64,000 bases of DNA from Variovorax sp. DXTD-1 (GTDB lineage Bacteria > Pseudomonadota > Gammaproteobacteria > Burkholderiales > Burkholderiaceae_C), in the NCBI RefSeq assembly GCF_003984625.1, contig NZ_RWKH01000013.1, positions 1-64,000 of the forward strand, in the 5' to 3' direction. Shown piece after piece: positions 1 to 8,371 of this stretch. A program made the translations under genes and the position numbers. The notes under the pieces are model-generated. The model was not told the origin of the DNA, did no database searches, and saw only the letters and a program-made list of their open reading frames with translations. How positions within the stretch are numbered: the first letter of the stretch is position 1; each line of letters opens with the position of its first letter.

Positions 1-921
1 ATGATGCTGACGAGCGCACTTCCAGACCACGAAGACCTGATGCAACGCATCGCCCGTGATTTGATCGACAGCTATGACGAGGAGTTGGAGCTGGAGATCG
101 AAGACCGCAATATCGGCGACCTCGATCCCGCCGCCCGCGCCACCGACAAGGCCGCGCGGCAGGCGTACTTCAAGGAGCTGTTCCGCCTGCAGGGCGAACT
201 GGTGAAGCTGCAGGACTGGGTGCAGCACAGCAAGCAGAAGGTGGTCATTCTTTTCGAAGGCCGCGACGCGGCGGGCAAGGGCGGCGTGATCAAGCGCATT
301 ACCCAGCGCCTGAACCCGCGCGTGGCGCGCGTGGCCGCGCTGCCGGCGCCCAACGACCGTGAACGCACCCAGTGGTACTTTCAGCGCTATGCCGCGCACC
401 TGCCGGCAGCCGGCGAAATGGTGCTGTTCGACCGCAGCTGGTACAACCGCGCCGGCGTCGAGCGCGTGATGGGCTTTTGCACCGACGACGAGTACGAAGA
501 GTTCTTCCGCACCGTGCCGGAGTTCGAGAAGATGCTGGTGCGCTCGGGCATCAAGCTCATCAAATACTGGTTCTCCATTACGGACGACGAGCAGCACATG
601 CGCTTTCTCGGCCGCATTCACGATCCGCTCAAGCAATGGAAGCTGAGCCCCATGGACCTCGAAAGCCGCCGCCGCTGGGAGGAATACACCAAGGCGAAGG
701 AAATCATGCTGGAACGCACCCACATTCCCGAGGCGCCCTGGTGGGTGGTGCAGGCGGTCGACAAGAAGAAGGCGCGGCTGAACTGCATCAGCCACCTGCT
801 GGGCCAGCTGCCTTACCAGGAAGTGGCGCATCCGCCAGTTCAACTGCCCGCACGGGAGCGCCACGCCGACTACCTGCGCCAGCCGGTGCCGGCGAGCATG
901 ATCGTGCCGGAGATCTACTGA
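1..921 (+). CDS. ppk2: Polyphosphate kinase 2 (PPK2 family)
   Basis: Cytoplasmic kinase that transfers phosphate between polyphosphate and nucleotides. The 306-residue protein has a PPK2-type Walker A loop GRDAAGKGG at residues 87-95, a Walker B stretch VLFDRSWYNR at about 141-150, and the conserved W..QRY segment between them, all typical of one-domain PPK2 enzymes. Length matches the family. The frame opens with two consecutive ATG codons at the first base of the window, so its ribosome binding site and any upstream start cannot be seen. The preferred direction and nucleotide (ADP or GDP) cannot be told from sequence. It is followed after 70 bp by an esterase linked to polyhydroxybutyrate, another storage polymer. 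Confidence 0.93.
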   Translation: MMLTSALPDHEDLMQRIARDLIDSYDEELELEIEDRNIGDLDPAARATDKAARQAYFKELFRLQGELVKLQDWVQHSKQKVVILFEGRDAAGKGGVIKRITQRLNPRVARVAALPAPNDRERTQWYFQRYAAHLPAAGEMVLFDRSWYNRAGVERVMGFCTDDEYEEFFRTVPEFEKMLVRSGIKLIKYWFSITDDEQHMRFLGRIHDPLKQWKLSPMDLESRRRWEEYTKAKEIMLERTHIPEAPWWVVQAVDKKKARLNCISHLLGQLPYQEVAHPPVQLPARERHADYLRQPVPASMIVPEIY

Positions 922-991
922 AGCACGGGGCGGGCTCCCGGCCTTCACCGCCCCGTTTGGACGCCCGGCGCTTTGCCTTCACACTGCGCCC

Positions 992-2059
992 ATGGTTCGC
1001 CGCTCCACCACTGCTTCTCTTTTCGCCCGCGCCTACGAGCGCAACCTGAAAGCCCTCACCAAGCTCACGCTGAGCAACAGCAAGCGCGTGACGGGGCAGG
1101 TGCAGCGCGCCACCGCCAAGCGCCTCAAGCCGCCGCCGGGCCGGGGCGATTGGCTCAGCGGCATGGCGCTGGGCCCAGGCGGCGCGCGCGGCTATCACCT
1201 GTTTCGCCCGGCCGACCTGAAGCTGAAGCCCGGCGAAAGGCTGCCGCTCATGGTCATGCTGCACGGCTGCGGCCAGACCGGGCGCGACTTTGCGGCCAGC
1301 ACGCGCATGAACGCGCTCGCGGTGCGGCAACGCTTCCTGGTGCTCTACCTGGAACAAGACAGGCTGGCCCATCCGCAAGGCTGCTGGAACTGGTACGAGC
1401 GGCGCTCGGGCAAGGCCGACGCCGAAGCCGCCACGCTGATGGCGGCCATCGACCAGGCCTGCGTGCTGTATCCGGTGGATCGCGAGCGCATCGCGCTGGC
1501 CGGTCTCTCGGCCGGGGCCAGCATGGCGGCGCTGCTGGCAACCCGCTACCCGCTGCGCTTTCGCGCCGTGGTCATGCATTCAGGCGTGGCGCCGGGCGCC
1601 GCAAAAAGTTCGGCCACCGCGCTGGGCGCGATGCGCGGCCAGCACACGCCGCCGATGCCCTCCACCGCGGTTGGCAAGGCGATGGGCGCCGCCGCCGTCT
1701 TCGCGACATTGCCGCCGATGCTGGTGCTGCATGGCGACGCCGATGCCGTGGTGGCGCCGAGCAACGCCGTCAACAGCGCGGCTGTGTGGGCCACGGCGGT
1801 GGGCGCAAAGCCGGGCCTCTCGCGCACGCTCCAGCGCGGCAAGCGGCACCCGATGCGGGTGACCCAGTTCCGCCGCAGGGGCCGCACGCTCGTCACGCTG
1901 TGCGAGATTGCGGGCCTGGGCCATGCCTGGAGCGGCGGGGCGGCCAGCCTGCTGTTCAGTGACCCGGCCGGGCCGGATGCGACCCGGATGGTCTGGGCTT
2001 TTGCGGCGGCGCAGTTCAAGCTGGAGGCGCCGGAGCTTGACCTGACACCCGTACGCTGA
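992..2059 (+). CDS. PHB depolymerase family esterase (LpqC-like)
   Basis: Alpha/beta hydrolase of the poly(3-hydroxybutyrate) depolymerase/esterase family, 355 residues. Visible elements are the oxyanion region HGCGQ at 91-95, the lipase box GLSAG at 171-175 (nucleophile Ser173), an acid in LHGDADAVV near 247, and the catalytic His in GLGHAW near 311. The N-terminus is basic with no clear signal peptide, so an intracellular role in polyester or ester hydrolysis is more likely than secretion. The start is the ATG at 992, the first in frame after the ppk2 stop. True PHB depolymerase activity is not proven by these motifs; related proteins include feruloyl and other carboxylesterases. Confidence 0.85.
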   Translation: MVRRSTTASLFARAYERNLKALTKLTLSNSKRVTGQVQRATAKRLKPPPGRGDWLSGMALGPGGARGYHLFRPADLKLKPGERLPLMVMLHGCGQTGRDFAASTRMNALAVRQRFLVLYLEQDRLAHPQGCWNWYERRSGKADAEAATLMAAIDQACVLYPVDRERIALAGLSAGASMAALLATRYPLRFRAVVMHSGVAPGAAKSSATALGAMRGQHTPPMPSTAVGKAMGAAAVFATLPPMLVLHGDADAVVAPSNAVNSAAVWATAVGAKPGLSRTLQRGKRHPMRVTQFRRRGRTLVTLCEIAGLGHAWSGGAASLLFSDPAGPDATRMVWAFAAAQFKLEAPELDLTPVR

Positions 2060-2198
2060 GACGGCCGGGTTGGCACCCTGAGTACCTCCGTGTACGCCAC
2101 CCGGCGTATTTCTCGCGCGCGGTCGAATCCGCAGACTTCCCTCCATCGTCCGGCGAGCCCGGCGAAAAGGTTTCAACCACCCCGGAGCAGGAGTCCAC

Positions 2199-3476
2199 AT
2201 GCAACGTCGTTTCACCCTCAAGGCGCTTACCGCCGCCGTCGCGCTGGCCAGCATCGCTGCTGCGCCCGTCACATCCGCATTGGCCGCCGACACCATCAAG
2301 GTCGGCGTGCTGCACTCGCTGTCGGGCACGATGGCCATTTCTGAAACCGTGTTGAAAGACACGGTGCTGATGGCCATTGACGACATCAACAAGAAGGGCG
2401 GCGTGCTGGGCAAGCAGCTCGAGCCCGTGGTGGTCGACCCGGCTTCCAACTGGCCGCTGTTCGCAGAAAAGACCAAGCAGCTGTTGGGCCAGGATAAGGT
2501 TTCGGTGATCTTCGGCTGCTGGACCTCGGTGTCGCGCAAGTCGGTGCTGCCCGTCGTTGAAGAAATGAACGGTCTCCTGTTCTACCCCGTGCAGTACGAA
2601 GGCGAAGAGCTCTCCAAGAACGTGTTCTACACGGGCGCCGCGCCCAACCAGCAAGCCATTCCGGCCGTCGACTACCTCATGAGCAAGGAAGGCGGCGGCG
2701 CCAAGCGCTGGGTGCTGCTGGGCACCGACTACGTCTACCCCCGCACGACCAACAAGATCCTGCGCGCCTACCTGAAAAGCAAGGGCGTGAAGGACACCGA
2801 CATCGACGAGAAGTACACCCCCTTCGGCCACAGCGACTACCAGACCATCGTCGCCGACATCAAGAAGTTCTCGGCTGGCGGCAAGACGGCCGTGGTGTCG
2901 ACCATCAACGGCGACTCGAACGTGCCGTTCTACAAGGAACTTGGCAACGCCGGCCTGAAGGCCAAGGACGTGCCGGTGGTGGCCTTCTCGGTGGGCGAGG
3001 AAGAACTGCGCGGCGTGGACACCAAGCCGCTGGTCGGCCACCTGGCCGCATGGAATTACTTTATGTCGATCAAGAACCCGACCAACACCGCGTTCATCAA
3101 GCAGTGGAGCGACTACGCCAAGGCCAAGAACATCGCCGGCCACAAGGACAAGCCGCTCACCAACGACCCGATGGAAGCCACCTGGATCGGCATCCACATG
3201 TGGAAGCAGGCCGTTGAGAAGGCCAAGAGCACGGACACCGACAAGGTGATCGCAGCGATGGCCGGCCAGACCTTCACCGCCCCCTCGGGCATCGTCTCGA
3301 AGATGGACGAGAAGAACCACCACCTGCACAAGAGCGTGTTCATCGGCGAGATCAAGGCCGACGGCCAGTTCAGCGTGGTGTGGAAGACGCCGGGCCCGGT
3401 CAAGGCCAAGCCTTGGAGCCCGTACATCGAAGGCAACGACAAGAAGCCGGATCAGCCGGCTGGCAAGTCGCTGTAA
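2199..3476 (+). CDS. urtA: Urea ABC transporter, substrate-binding protein UrtA
   Basis: Periplasmic urea-binding protein, first gene of urtABCDE. It has 425 residues with a Sec signal peptide ending near ALA-AD at about residue 29. The mature part begins with the typical IKVGVLHSLSGTMAISE stretch of UrtA and contains the FGCWTSVSRKSVLPV segment conserved in this family. A ribosome binding site (ggagcaggag) lies just before the ATG. Expression is probably higher than that of the membrane genes, because a REP-like hairpin pair separates it from urtB. The 139-bp upstream region holds no clear sigma-54 promoter. Family assignment is very secure. Confidence 0.97.
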   Translation: MQRRFTLKALTAAVALASIAAAPVTSALAADTIKVGVLHSLSGTMAISETVLKDTVLMAIDDINKKGGVLGKQLEPVVVDPASNWPLFAEKTKQLLGQDKVSVIFGCWTSVSRKSVLPVVEEMNGLLFYPVQYEGEELSKNVFYTGAAPNQQAIPAVDYLMSKEGGGAKRWVLLGTDYVYPRTTNKILRAYLKSKGVKDTDIDEKYTPFGHSDYQTIVADIKKFSAGGKTAVVSTINGDSNVPFYKELGNAGLKAKDVPVVAFSVGEEELRGVDTKPLVGHLAAWNYFMSIKNPTNTAFIKQWSDYAKAKNIAGHKDKPLTNDPMEATWIGIHMWKQAVEKAKSTDTDKVIAAMAGQTFTAPSGIVSKMDEKNHHLHKSVFIGEIKADGQFSVVWKTPGPVKAKPWSPYIEGNDKKPDQPAGKSL

Positions 3477-3504
3477 TCAGCATCGGCAAGTCCCTTGCCT
3501 TGCT

Positions 3505-3539
3505 CCCTCTCCCCTCGGGGAGAGGGTGGGGGTGAGGGC
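3505..3539 (+). repeat. REP-like palindromic element, copy 1
   Basis: A hairpin with perfect 10-base arms CCCTCTCCCC / GGGGAGAGGG (3505-3514 and 3517-3526) and a 2-base loop, followed by the G-rich tail TGGGGGTGAGGGC. The same unit occurs in reverse orientation at 3583-3619 and again at 7454-7487, always between urt genes. It has no coding role and probably acts as an RNA stem-loop after urtA. Confidence 0.8.
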
Positions 3540-3582
3540 AGCGGCGGTCATTTGGCCGCCGTGTCTGTTGAAAGGCCGACGG

Positions 3583-3619
3583 CCCTCACCCCAACCCTCT
3601 CCCCTGGGGGGAGAGGGGG
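3583..3619 (-). repeat. REP-like palindromic element, copy 2 (inverted)
   Basis: Second copy of the element, in opposite orientation to copy 1. The stretch CCCTCACCCCAACCCTCTCC at 3583-3602 is the near-exact reverse complement of the copy 1 tail and arm. Together the two copies form a larger imperfect inverted repeat that fills most of the urtA-urtB gap, ending 16 bp before the urtB start. Confidence 0.8.
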
Positions 3620-3635
3620 CAACACGAATTTCACA

Positions 3636-5219
3636 ATGCTTCGACGAACCCTTCACTGCGCACTCGCCGCCATGCTCCTCATGGCATCGGCCGCTCACGC
3701 GTTGACCGCCGAAGAAGCCAAGGCCATCGCCTCCGGTGAATCCGAATCGCGCATCACCGCGCTCAACAAGGCCGTGCTCACGGCGGACGAAAAAACCGCC
3801 GCTTTCATCCAGGCCATGTCGGAAGACGCGGTCAAGTACACCGAAGACAAGGTCTTCGTGATGAAGGATGACAAAGGCTACGACCCCGTGACTGGCGCCG
3901 AGCTGAAGGTGCCCGATACGGCCGAGGACGTGGTCAACAACAACCTGATGCGCGGCGCGCTCGATGCCGCGCAGGCCGCGCTCAAGCTCACGAGCAAGGA
4001 CGACGCGGTGCGCGCCGAAGCCGCGCAGGCGCTCTTCAAGGAGCCCGACGAATCCCGCGTGCCCATGGTCGAGAAGGCGCTGGCCGCCGAGACCAACCCA
4101 GGCATCAAGGCGCAGCTCCAGCTGGTGCGCGCTGCCAGCATGCTCAGCAGCGCCGACAAGACCAAGCGCCTGGCCGCGGCCAAGGAACTCGGCGCCAACA
4201 GCAGCCCCGACACCAAGCTGCTGCTCAACCAGCGGCTCGCCGATGAAACCGAGGCGGACGTCAAGGCCGCCATCATCGCTTCCATTGCCAGCATCGACGG
4301 CTCGCTGGTGTGGGGCGACCGCATCAACGCCGTGTTCAGCGGCATCAGCCTGGGCTCGGTGCTGCTGCTGGCCGCGCTGGGCCTGGCCATTACCTACGGC
4401 CTGATGGGCGTCATCAACATGGCGCACGGCGAGCTGATGATGATCGGCGCCTACGCCACCTACGTGATGCAGGGCATCTTCCAGCGCTACATGCCCGAGG
4501 CGGCATTCGGTTGGTACCTGGTCGCAGCCATTCCGGTTTCGTTCCTCGCATCGGCGCTGGTGGGCGCGGTGCTCGAACGCGGCGTGATCCGCTTTCTTTA
4601 CGGCCGCCCGCTCGAAACGCTGCTCGCCACCTGGGGCATCAGCCTGATGCTGCAGCAGCTTGTGCGGTCGCTCTTCGGCGCACAGAACGTCGGCGTGGAA
4701 AACCCCGGCTGGATGAGCGGCGGCTTCACCATGCTGAGCAACGTCACGCTGCCGTGGAACCGCATCTGCATCATCATCTTCGCGGCGCTGGTGCTGCTGG
4801 CCATGGGCTGGCTCATCGGCCGCACGCGCCTGGGCCTGTTTGTGCGCGGCGTCACGCAGAACCGGCCCATTGCCTCGTGCATGGGCGTGAACACGGCGCG
4901 CATCGACACCTACGCCTTTGCGCTTGGCTCCGGCATCGCGGGCCTTGCGGGTTGTGCGCTGAGCCAGATCGGCAACGTGGGGCCCGACCTCGGCCAGAGC
5001 TACATCGTCGACAGCTTCATGGTGGTCGTGATGGGCGGCGTCGGCCAGCTCGCGGGCACCGTGTATGCGGCGCTGGGGCTCGGCGTTCTCAACAAGTTCA
5101 TCGAAGGCTGGGCGGGCGCGGTGCTCGCGAAGATCGCGGTGCTCGTTTTCATCATCATCTTCATTCAGAAGAGACCTCAAGGCATCTTTGCCATGAAGGG
5201 CCGGAGCGCAGAAGCATGA
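3636..5219 (+). CDS. urtB: Urea ABC transporter, permease UrtB
   Basis: Inner-membrane subunit of the urea importer, 527 residues. As in other UrtB proteins it has a signal sequence (residues 1 to about 24), a soluble periplasmic region of roughly 200 residues, and then a LivH-type permease with about eight membrane segments beginning at INAVFSGISLGSVLLLAALG and including YGLMGVINMAHGELMMIG. An open frame continues upstream to 3495, but those 47 codons only translate the REP-like repeats, so ATG 3636 is chosen. The stop overlaps the urtC start (ATGA), which suggests translational coupling. Confidence 0.96.
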   Translation: MLRRTLHCALAAMLLMASAAHALTAEEAKAIASGESESRITALNKAVLTADEKTAAFIQAMSEDAVKYTEDKVFVMKDDKGYDPVTGAELKVPDTAEDVVNNNLMRGALDAAQAALKLTSKDDAVRAEAAQALFKEPDESRVPMVEKALAAETNPGIKAQLQLVRAASMLSSADKTKRLAAAKELGANSSPDTKLLLNQRLADETEADVKAAIIASIASIDGSLVWGDRINAVFSGISLGSVLLLAALGLAITYGLMGVINMAHGELMMIGAYATYVMQGIFQRYMPEAAFGWYLVAAIPVSFLASALVGAVLERGVIRFLYGRPLETLLATWGISLMLQQLVRSLFGAQNVGVENPGWMSGGFTMLSNVTLPWNRICIIIFAALVLLAMGWLIGRTRLGLFVRGVTQNRPIASCMGVNTARIDTYAFALGSGIAGLAGCALSQIGNVGPDLGQSYIVDSFMVVVMGGVGQLAGTVYAALGLGVLNKFIEGWAGAVLAKIAVLVFIIIFIQKRPQGIFAMKGRSAEA

Positions 5220-6445
5220 GCAGCAAGGTCGTACTTCCAACCAAGGGCCCGCTGTTGAGCGGCAAGGGCTGGACAGCCTTCTTCGTCGCACTCATCGTCG
5301 TATGCGCGTTGGCGCCGGTGCTCAACATGTGGGTGCCCGCGGACAGCCCGCTGCACATGAGCGACTACGCGGTGGCGCTCGTCGGCAAGATCATGTGCTA
5401 CGCCATCTGCGCGCTGGCCATGGACCTGATCTGGGGCTACACCGGCATCCTCTCGCTGGGCCACGGCCTGTTCTTCGCGCTGGGCGGCTACATGATGGGC
5501 ATGTACCTCATGCGGCAGATCGGCCGCGACGGCAACTACAAGAGCGACCTGCCGGACTTCATGGTGTTTCTCGACTGGAAGACGCTGCCCTGGCACTGGA
5601 CCTTCAGCGACAGCTTCATCGCCACGCTGGTCCTCATCGTCGCAGTGCCGGGTCTCATTGCCTTCGTGTTCGGCTTCTTCGCCTTCCGCTCGCGCATCAA
5701 GGGCGTGTACTTCTCGATCATCACGCAGGCCATGACCTTCGCGGCGATGCTGCTGTTCTTCCGCAACGAGACGGGCTTCGGCGGCAACAACGGATTTACC
5801 GACTTCAAGCGCATCCTGGGCATTCCGATTGCCACGCAAGAGATGCGCATGACGCTCTTCGCGCTCACGGGCATCACGCTGCTCGGCTTCTTCCTGTTTG
5901 CAAAATGGCTCATCGGCAGCAAGTTCGGCCGCGTGCTCCAGGCCATTCGCGATGCGGAAACGCGCGTGATGTTCTCGGGCTACAACCCGCTGCCTTACAA
6001 GCTCACCATCTGGGTCATCTCGGCCGTGATGTGCGGCGTGGCCGGTGCGCTGTACGTGCCGCAGGTCGGCATCATCAACCCTGGCGAAATGAGCGCGGCC
6101 AACTCCATCGAGATCGCGATCTGGGCGGCCGTGGGCGGACGCGCGACGCTGATCGGGCCGATCATCGGTGCCTTCATCGTCAACGGTGCGAAGAGCTGGC
6201 TCACGGTGGCGTACCCCGAGTACTGGTTGTACTTCCTGGGCGCCTTGTTCATTGCTGTCACGCTGTTCCTGCCGAACGGCATCGTGGGCCTGGTGAAGAA
6301 ATGGCTGTCGCGCGAGAAGGCGGCGCCCGCTGCACCGAGTGCCGGCCGCGAGGAAGCGCAGCGCGCCATGGCTGCCGCGCAGGGCATGGAGCCCGAGGCG
6401 CTGCATGCGCCGCTCGCGCCCGAAGTGAAGGGAGCGCGCGCATGA
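5216..6445 (+). CDS. urtC: Urea ABC transporter, permease UrtC
   Basis: Second membrane subunit of the urea importer (LivM-type), 409 residues. The conserved IWGYTGILSLGHGLFFALGGY segment of this family is present near residues 75-95, as is the EAA-like stretch NPGEMSAANSIEIAIWAAVGGR towards the end. The ATG overlaps the urtB stop by 4 bases. The C-terminal 50 residues are hydrophilic and Ala-rich, beyond the last membrane helix. The stop codon in turn overlaps an ATG at 6442 that opens a 20-codon mini-ORF leading into urtD. Confidence 0.96.
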   Translation: MSSKVVLPTKGPLLSGKGWTAFFVALIVVCALAPVLNMWVPADSPLHMSDYAVALVGKIMCYAICALAMDLIWGYTGILSLGHGLFFALGGYMMGMYLMRQIGRDGNYKSDLPDFMVFLDWKTLPWHWTFSDSFIATLVLIVAVPGLIAFVFGFFAFRSRIKGVYFSIITQAMTFAAMLLFFRNETGFGGNNGFTDFKRILGIPIATQEMRMTLFALTGITLLGFFLFAKWLIGSKFGRVLQAIRDAETRVMFSGYNPLPYKLTIWVISAVMCGVAGALYVPQVGIINPGEMSAANSIEIAIWAAVGGRATLIGPIIGAFIVNGAKSWLTVAYPEYWLYFLGALFIAVTLFLPNGIVGLVKKWLSREKAAPAAPSAGREEAQRAMAAAQGMEPEALHAPLAPEVKGARA

Positions 6446-6504
6446 GCCGCCGGGCCGCTCCCAAGCCGAATACCGCAGCGCGAAGCGCGGAGGTTTCTGA
6501 ATGA
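6442..6504 (+). CDS. Possible 20-residue coupling peptide between urtC and urtD
   Basis: A 20-codon frame whose ATG overlaps the urtC stop (ATGA) and whose TGA overlaps the urtD start (ATGA at 6501). It bridges the only sizeable urtC-urtD gap exactly, which suggests ribosome hand-over from urtC to urtD. The peptide MSRRAAPKPNTAARSAEVSE resembles no known domain. It could equally be chance, because urtD has its own AG-rich ribosome binding site (gcggagg) inside this frame. Confidence 0.35.
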   Translation: MSRRAAPKPNTAARSAEVSE

Positions 6505-7379
6505 CCCCCGACCTGATGGAAGCCGGCGCCGAGCGCGCCGCCCGTGCCAAGGGCATGCACTACGTGAGTGGCAGCACCGAGTCGGGCGGGCGTTCCGCCG
6601 ACTTCGGCCGCATTGCCACGCCGGGCGAGGTCGACGTGACGCACGGCCGCATCCTGTACCTTGAAGACGTGAGCGTGAGCTTCGACGGCTTCAAAGCCAT
6701 CAACAAGCTGTCTCTCGACATTGCACCGGGCGAGCTGCGCTGCATCATCGGCCCCAACGGTGCGGGCAAGACGACGATGATGGACATCATCACCGGCAAG
6801 ACCCGGCCCGACGAAGGCACGGTGTTCTTCGGCAGCACCATCGACCTGCTGCGCCACCGCGAAGCCGACATTGCCCAGCTGGGTATCGGCCGCAAGTTCC
6901 AGAAGCCGACGGTGTTCGAGCACCTCACCGTGTTCGAAAATCTCGAGCTCGCGCTCAAGACCAACAAGGGCGTTCGCGCGTCGATGCTGTTCAGGCTCGC
7001 CTCGGCGCAGAGCGACCGGCTCGCCGAAGTTCTGCACACCATCCACCTGGCCGAAAGCGTGTCGCGCCTGGCCGGCAACCTGAGCCACGGCCAGAAGCAG
7101 TGGCTCGAAATCGGCATGCTGCTGATGCAGGACCCGAAGCTGCTGCTGCTCGACGAACCCGTGGCCGGCATGACCGACGAAGAAACCGCGCGCACCGCCG
7201 AGCTGTTTCTCACGCTCAAGGGCAAGCACTCGCTGATGGTGGTGGAGCACGACATGAGCTTCATCCGCACCATTTCCGAGATCGTGACCGTGCTGTGCGA
7301 TGGATCGGTGCTCGCTCAAGGCACGTTGGACGAAGTGCAGTCCGACGAACGCGTGATCGAGGTTTATCTTGGGCGGTGA
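6501..7379 (+). CDS. urtD: Urea ABC transporter, ATP-binding protein UrtD
   Basis: Cytoplasmic ATPase of the urea importer, 292 residues. Walker A GPNGAGKTT is at 84-92, the signature LSHGQ replaces LSGGQ as is usual for LivG/UrtD proteins, Walker B LLLLDEPVAGM follows, and the switch His lies in VVEHDM. About 50 residues precede the ABC domain (which begins near ILYLEDVSVSFDGF), longer than in many UrtD proteins; no alternative start with a better ribosome binding site was seen. Its partner ATPase urtE lies 219 bp downstream. Confidence 0.96.
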   Translation: MTPDLMEAGAERAARAKGMHYVSGSTESGGRSADFGRIATPGEVDVTHGRILYLEDVSVSFDGFKAINKLSLDIAPGELRCIIGPNGAGKTTMMDIITGKTRPDEGTVFFGSTIDLLRHREADIAQLGIGRKFQKPTVFEHLTVFENLELALKTNKGVRASMLFRLASAQSDRLAEVLHTIHLAESVSRLAGNLSHGQKQWLEIGMLLMQDPKLLLLDEPVAGMTDEETARTAELFLTLKGKHSLMVVEHDMSFIRTISEIVTVLCDGSVLAQGTLDEVQSDERVIEVYLGR

Positions 7380-7453
7380 ACGGGTCGCTGTGGGTGTCCG
7401 GGGCACAGCCCCCGTAGCCGCGGTCAGAGCGGTGATGCGCTCCCTGACTTCCT

Positions 7454-7487
7454 CCCTCTCCCTCTGGGAGAGGGCTGGGGTGAGGGC
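7454..7487 (+). repeat. REP-like palindromic element, copy 3
   Basis: Third copy of the element seen at 3505 and 3583, here between urtD and urtE: arms CCCTCTCC / GGGAGAGGG around a short loop, then the tail CTGGGGTGAGGGC. The rest of the 219-bp gap (7380-7598) shows no gene; urtE has its own AAGGG ribosome binding site. Confidence 0.78.
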
Positions 7488-7598
7488 CGACAGCCTCAGC
7501 ACAGCGACCAGCGCCCGGCATGCGGTGCGGTGTGGGGCCGACCGCGCCATGGGGCATACCGGGCGCCTCCAACAAAGACAAGGGAAGGCGTCAAAAAT

Positions 7599-8291
7599 AT
7601 GCTGACAGTAAAAAACATCCACCAGTACTACGGCGGCTCCCACATCCTGCGCGACGTGAGCTTCGAGGCCACGCTGGGCAAGGTCACGGTGCTGCTGGGC
7701 CGCAACGGCGTAGGCAAGACAACGTTGCTCAAGTCGCTGATGGGCCTGGTCCCCATCAAGAGCGGCAGCATCGAGCTCGAAGGCAAGCCGATCCACAAGG
7801 CCACGCCATACGAGCGGGCAAGAGCCGGCATCGGCTTCGTCCCCCAGGGCCGCGAAATCTTCGCGCGTCTCACCGTCGAAGAAAACCTGCGCATGGGCCT
7901 GGCCTACAAGAGCGGCAGCACGCCCATTCCCGCGGAACTGTTCGAGCTGTTCCCCGTGCTCAAGCAGATGATCAACAGAAGAGGCGGCGATCTGTCGGGC
8001 GGGCAGCAGCAGCAGCTGGCCATCGCCCGCGCCCTCGCGCCCAAGCCCAAGCTCCTGATCCTCGACGAGCCGACCGAAGGCATCCAGCCCAGCATCATCA
8101 AGGACATCGGCCGCGTCATCCGCATGCTCGCCGACCGCGGCGACATGGCCATCGTGCTGTGCGAGCAGTACTACGACTTTGCAGAGGAGTTGGCCGACGA
8201 CTACCTCGTGATGGAGCGCGGCGAGGTGATCGCGCGCGGCCTGGGCAAGGACATGGAAGCGCAGGGCGTGCGCCAGCTGGTGGCAATCTGA
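7599..8291 (+). CDS. urtE: Urea ABC transporter, ATP-binding protein UrtE
   Basis: Second ATPase of the urea importer (LivF-type), 230 residues. Walker A GRNGVGKTT is at 34-42, the signature LSGGQQQQLAIARAL is intact, Walker B LLILDEPTEGIQPS follows, and CEQYYDFAEELADDYLVMERG matches the UrtE C-terminus. The ATG at 7599 is preferred over an upstream extension of 23 codons because the protein then begins MLTVKNIHQYYGG, as UrtE usually does. It closes the urtABCDE operon; no urease genes follow it here. Confidence 0.96.
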   Translation: MLTVKNIHQYYGGSHILRDVSFEATLGKVTVLLGRNGVGKTTLLKSLMGLVPIKSGSIELEGKPIHKATPYERARAGIGFVPQGREIFARLTVEENLRMGLAYKSGSTPIPAELFELFPVLKQMINRRGGDLSGGQQQQLAIARALAPKPKLLILDEPTEGIQPSIIKDIGRVIRMLADRGDMAIVLCEQYYDFAEELADDYLVMERGEVIARGLGKDMEAQGVRQLVAI

Positions 8292-8371
8292 GGCGGCCGG
8301 CAGAAATTCAGGGTTTACCCTAGAATTTGGCTTCTGCCCGCACCGCCGGGCACCCTCCCAGGAGCCTGGTC

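Noticed and set aside
2076..2095. Possible sigma-54 promoter (TGGCAC) upstream of urtA
   Set aside because: TGGCAC is present at 2071, but the required GC-containing -12 element is replaced by GTAC at the expected spacing.
3495..3635. N-terminal extension of UrtB from an upstream start
   Set aside because: These 47 codons only translate the REP-like repeats; the signal peptide begins at 3636.
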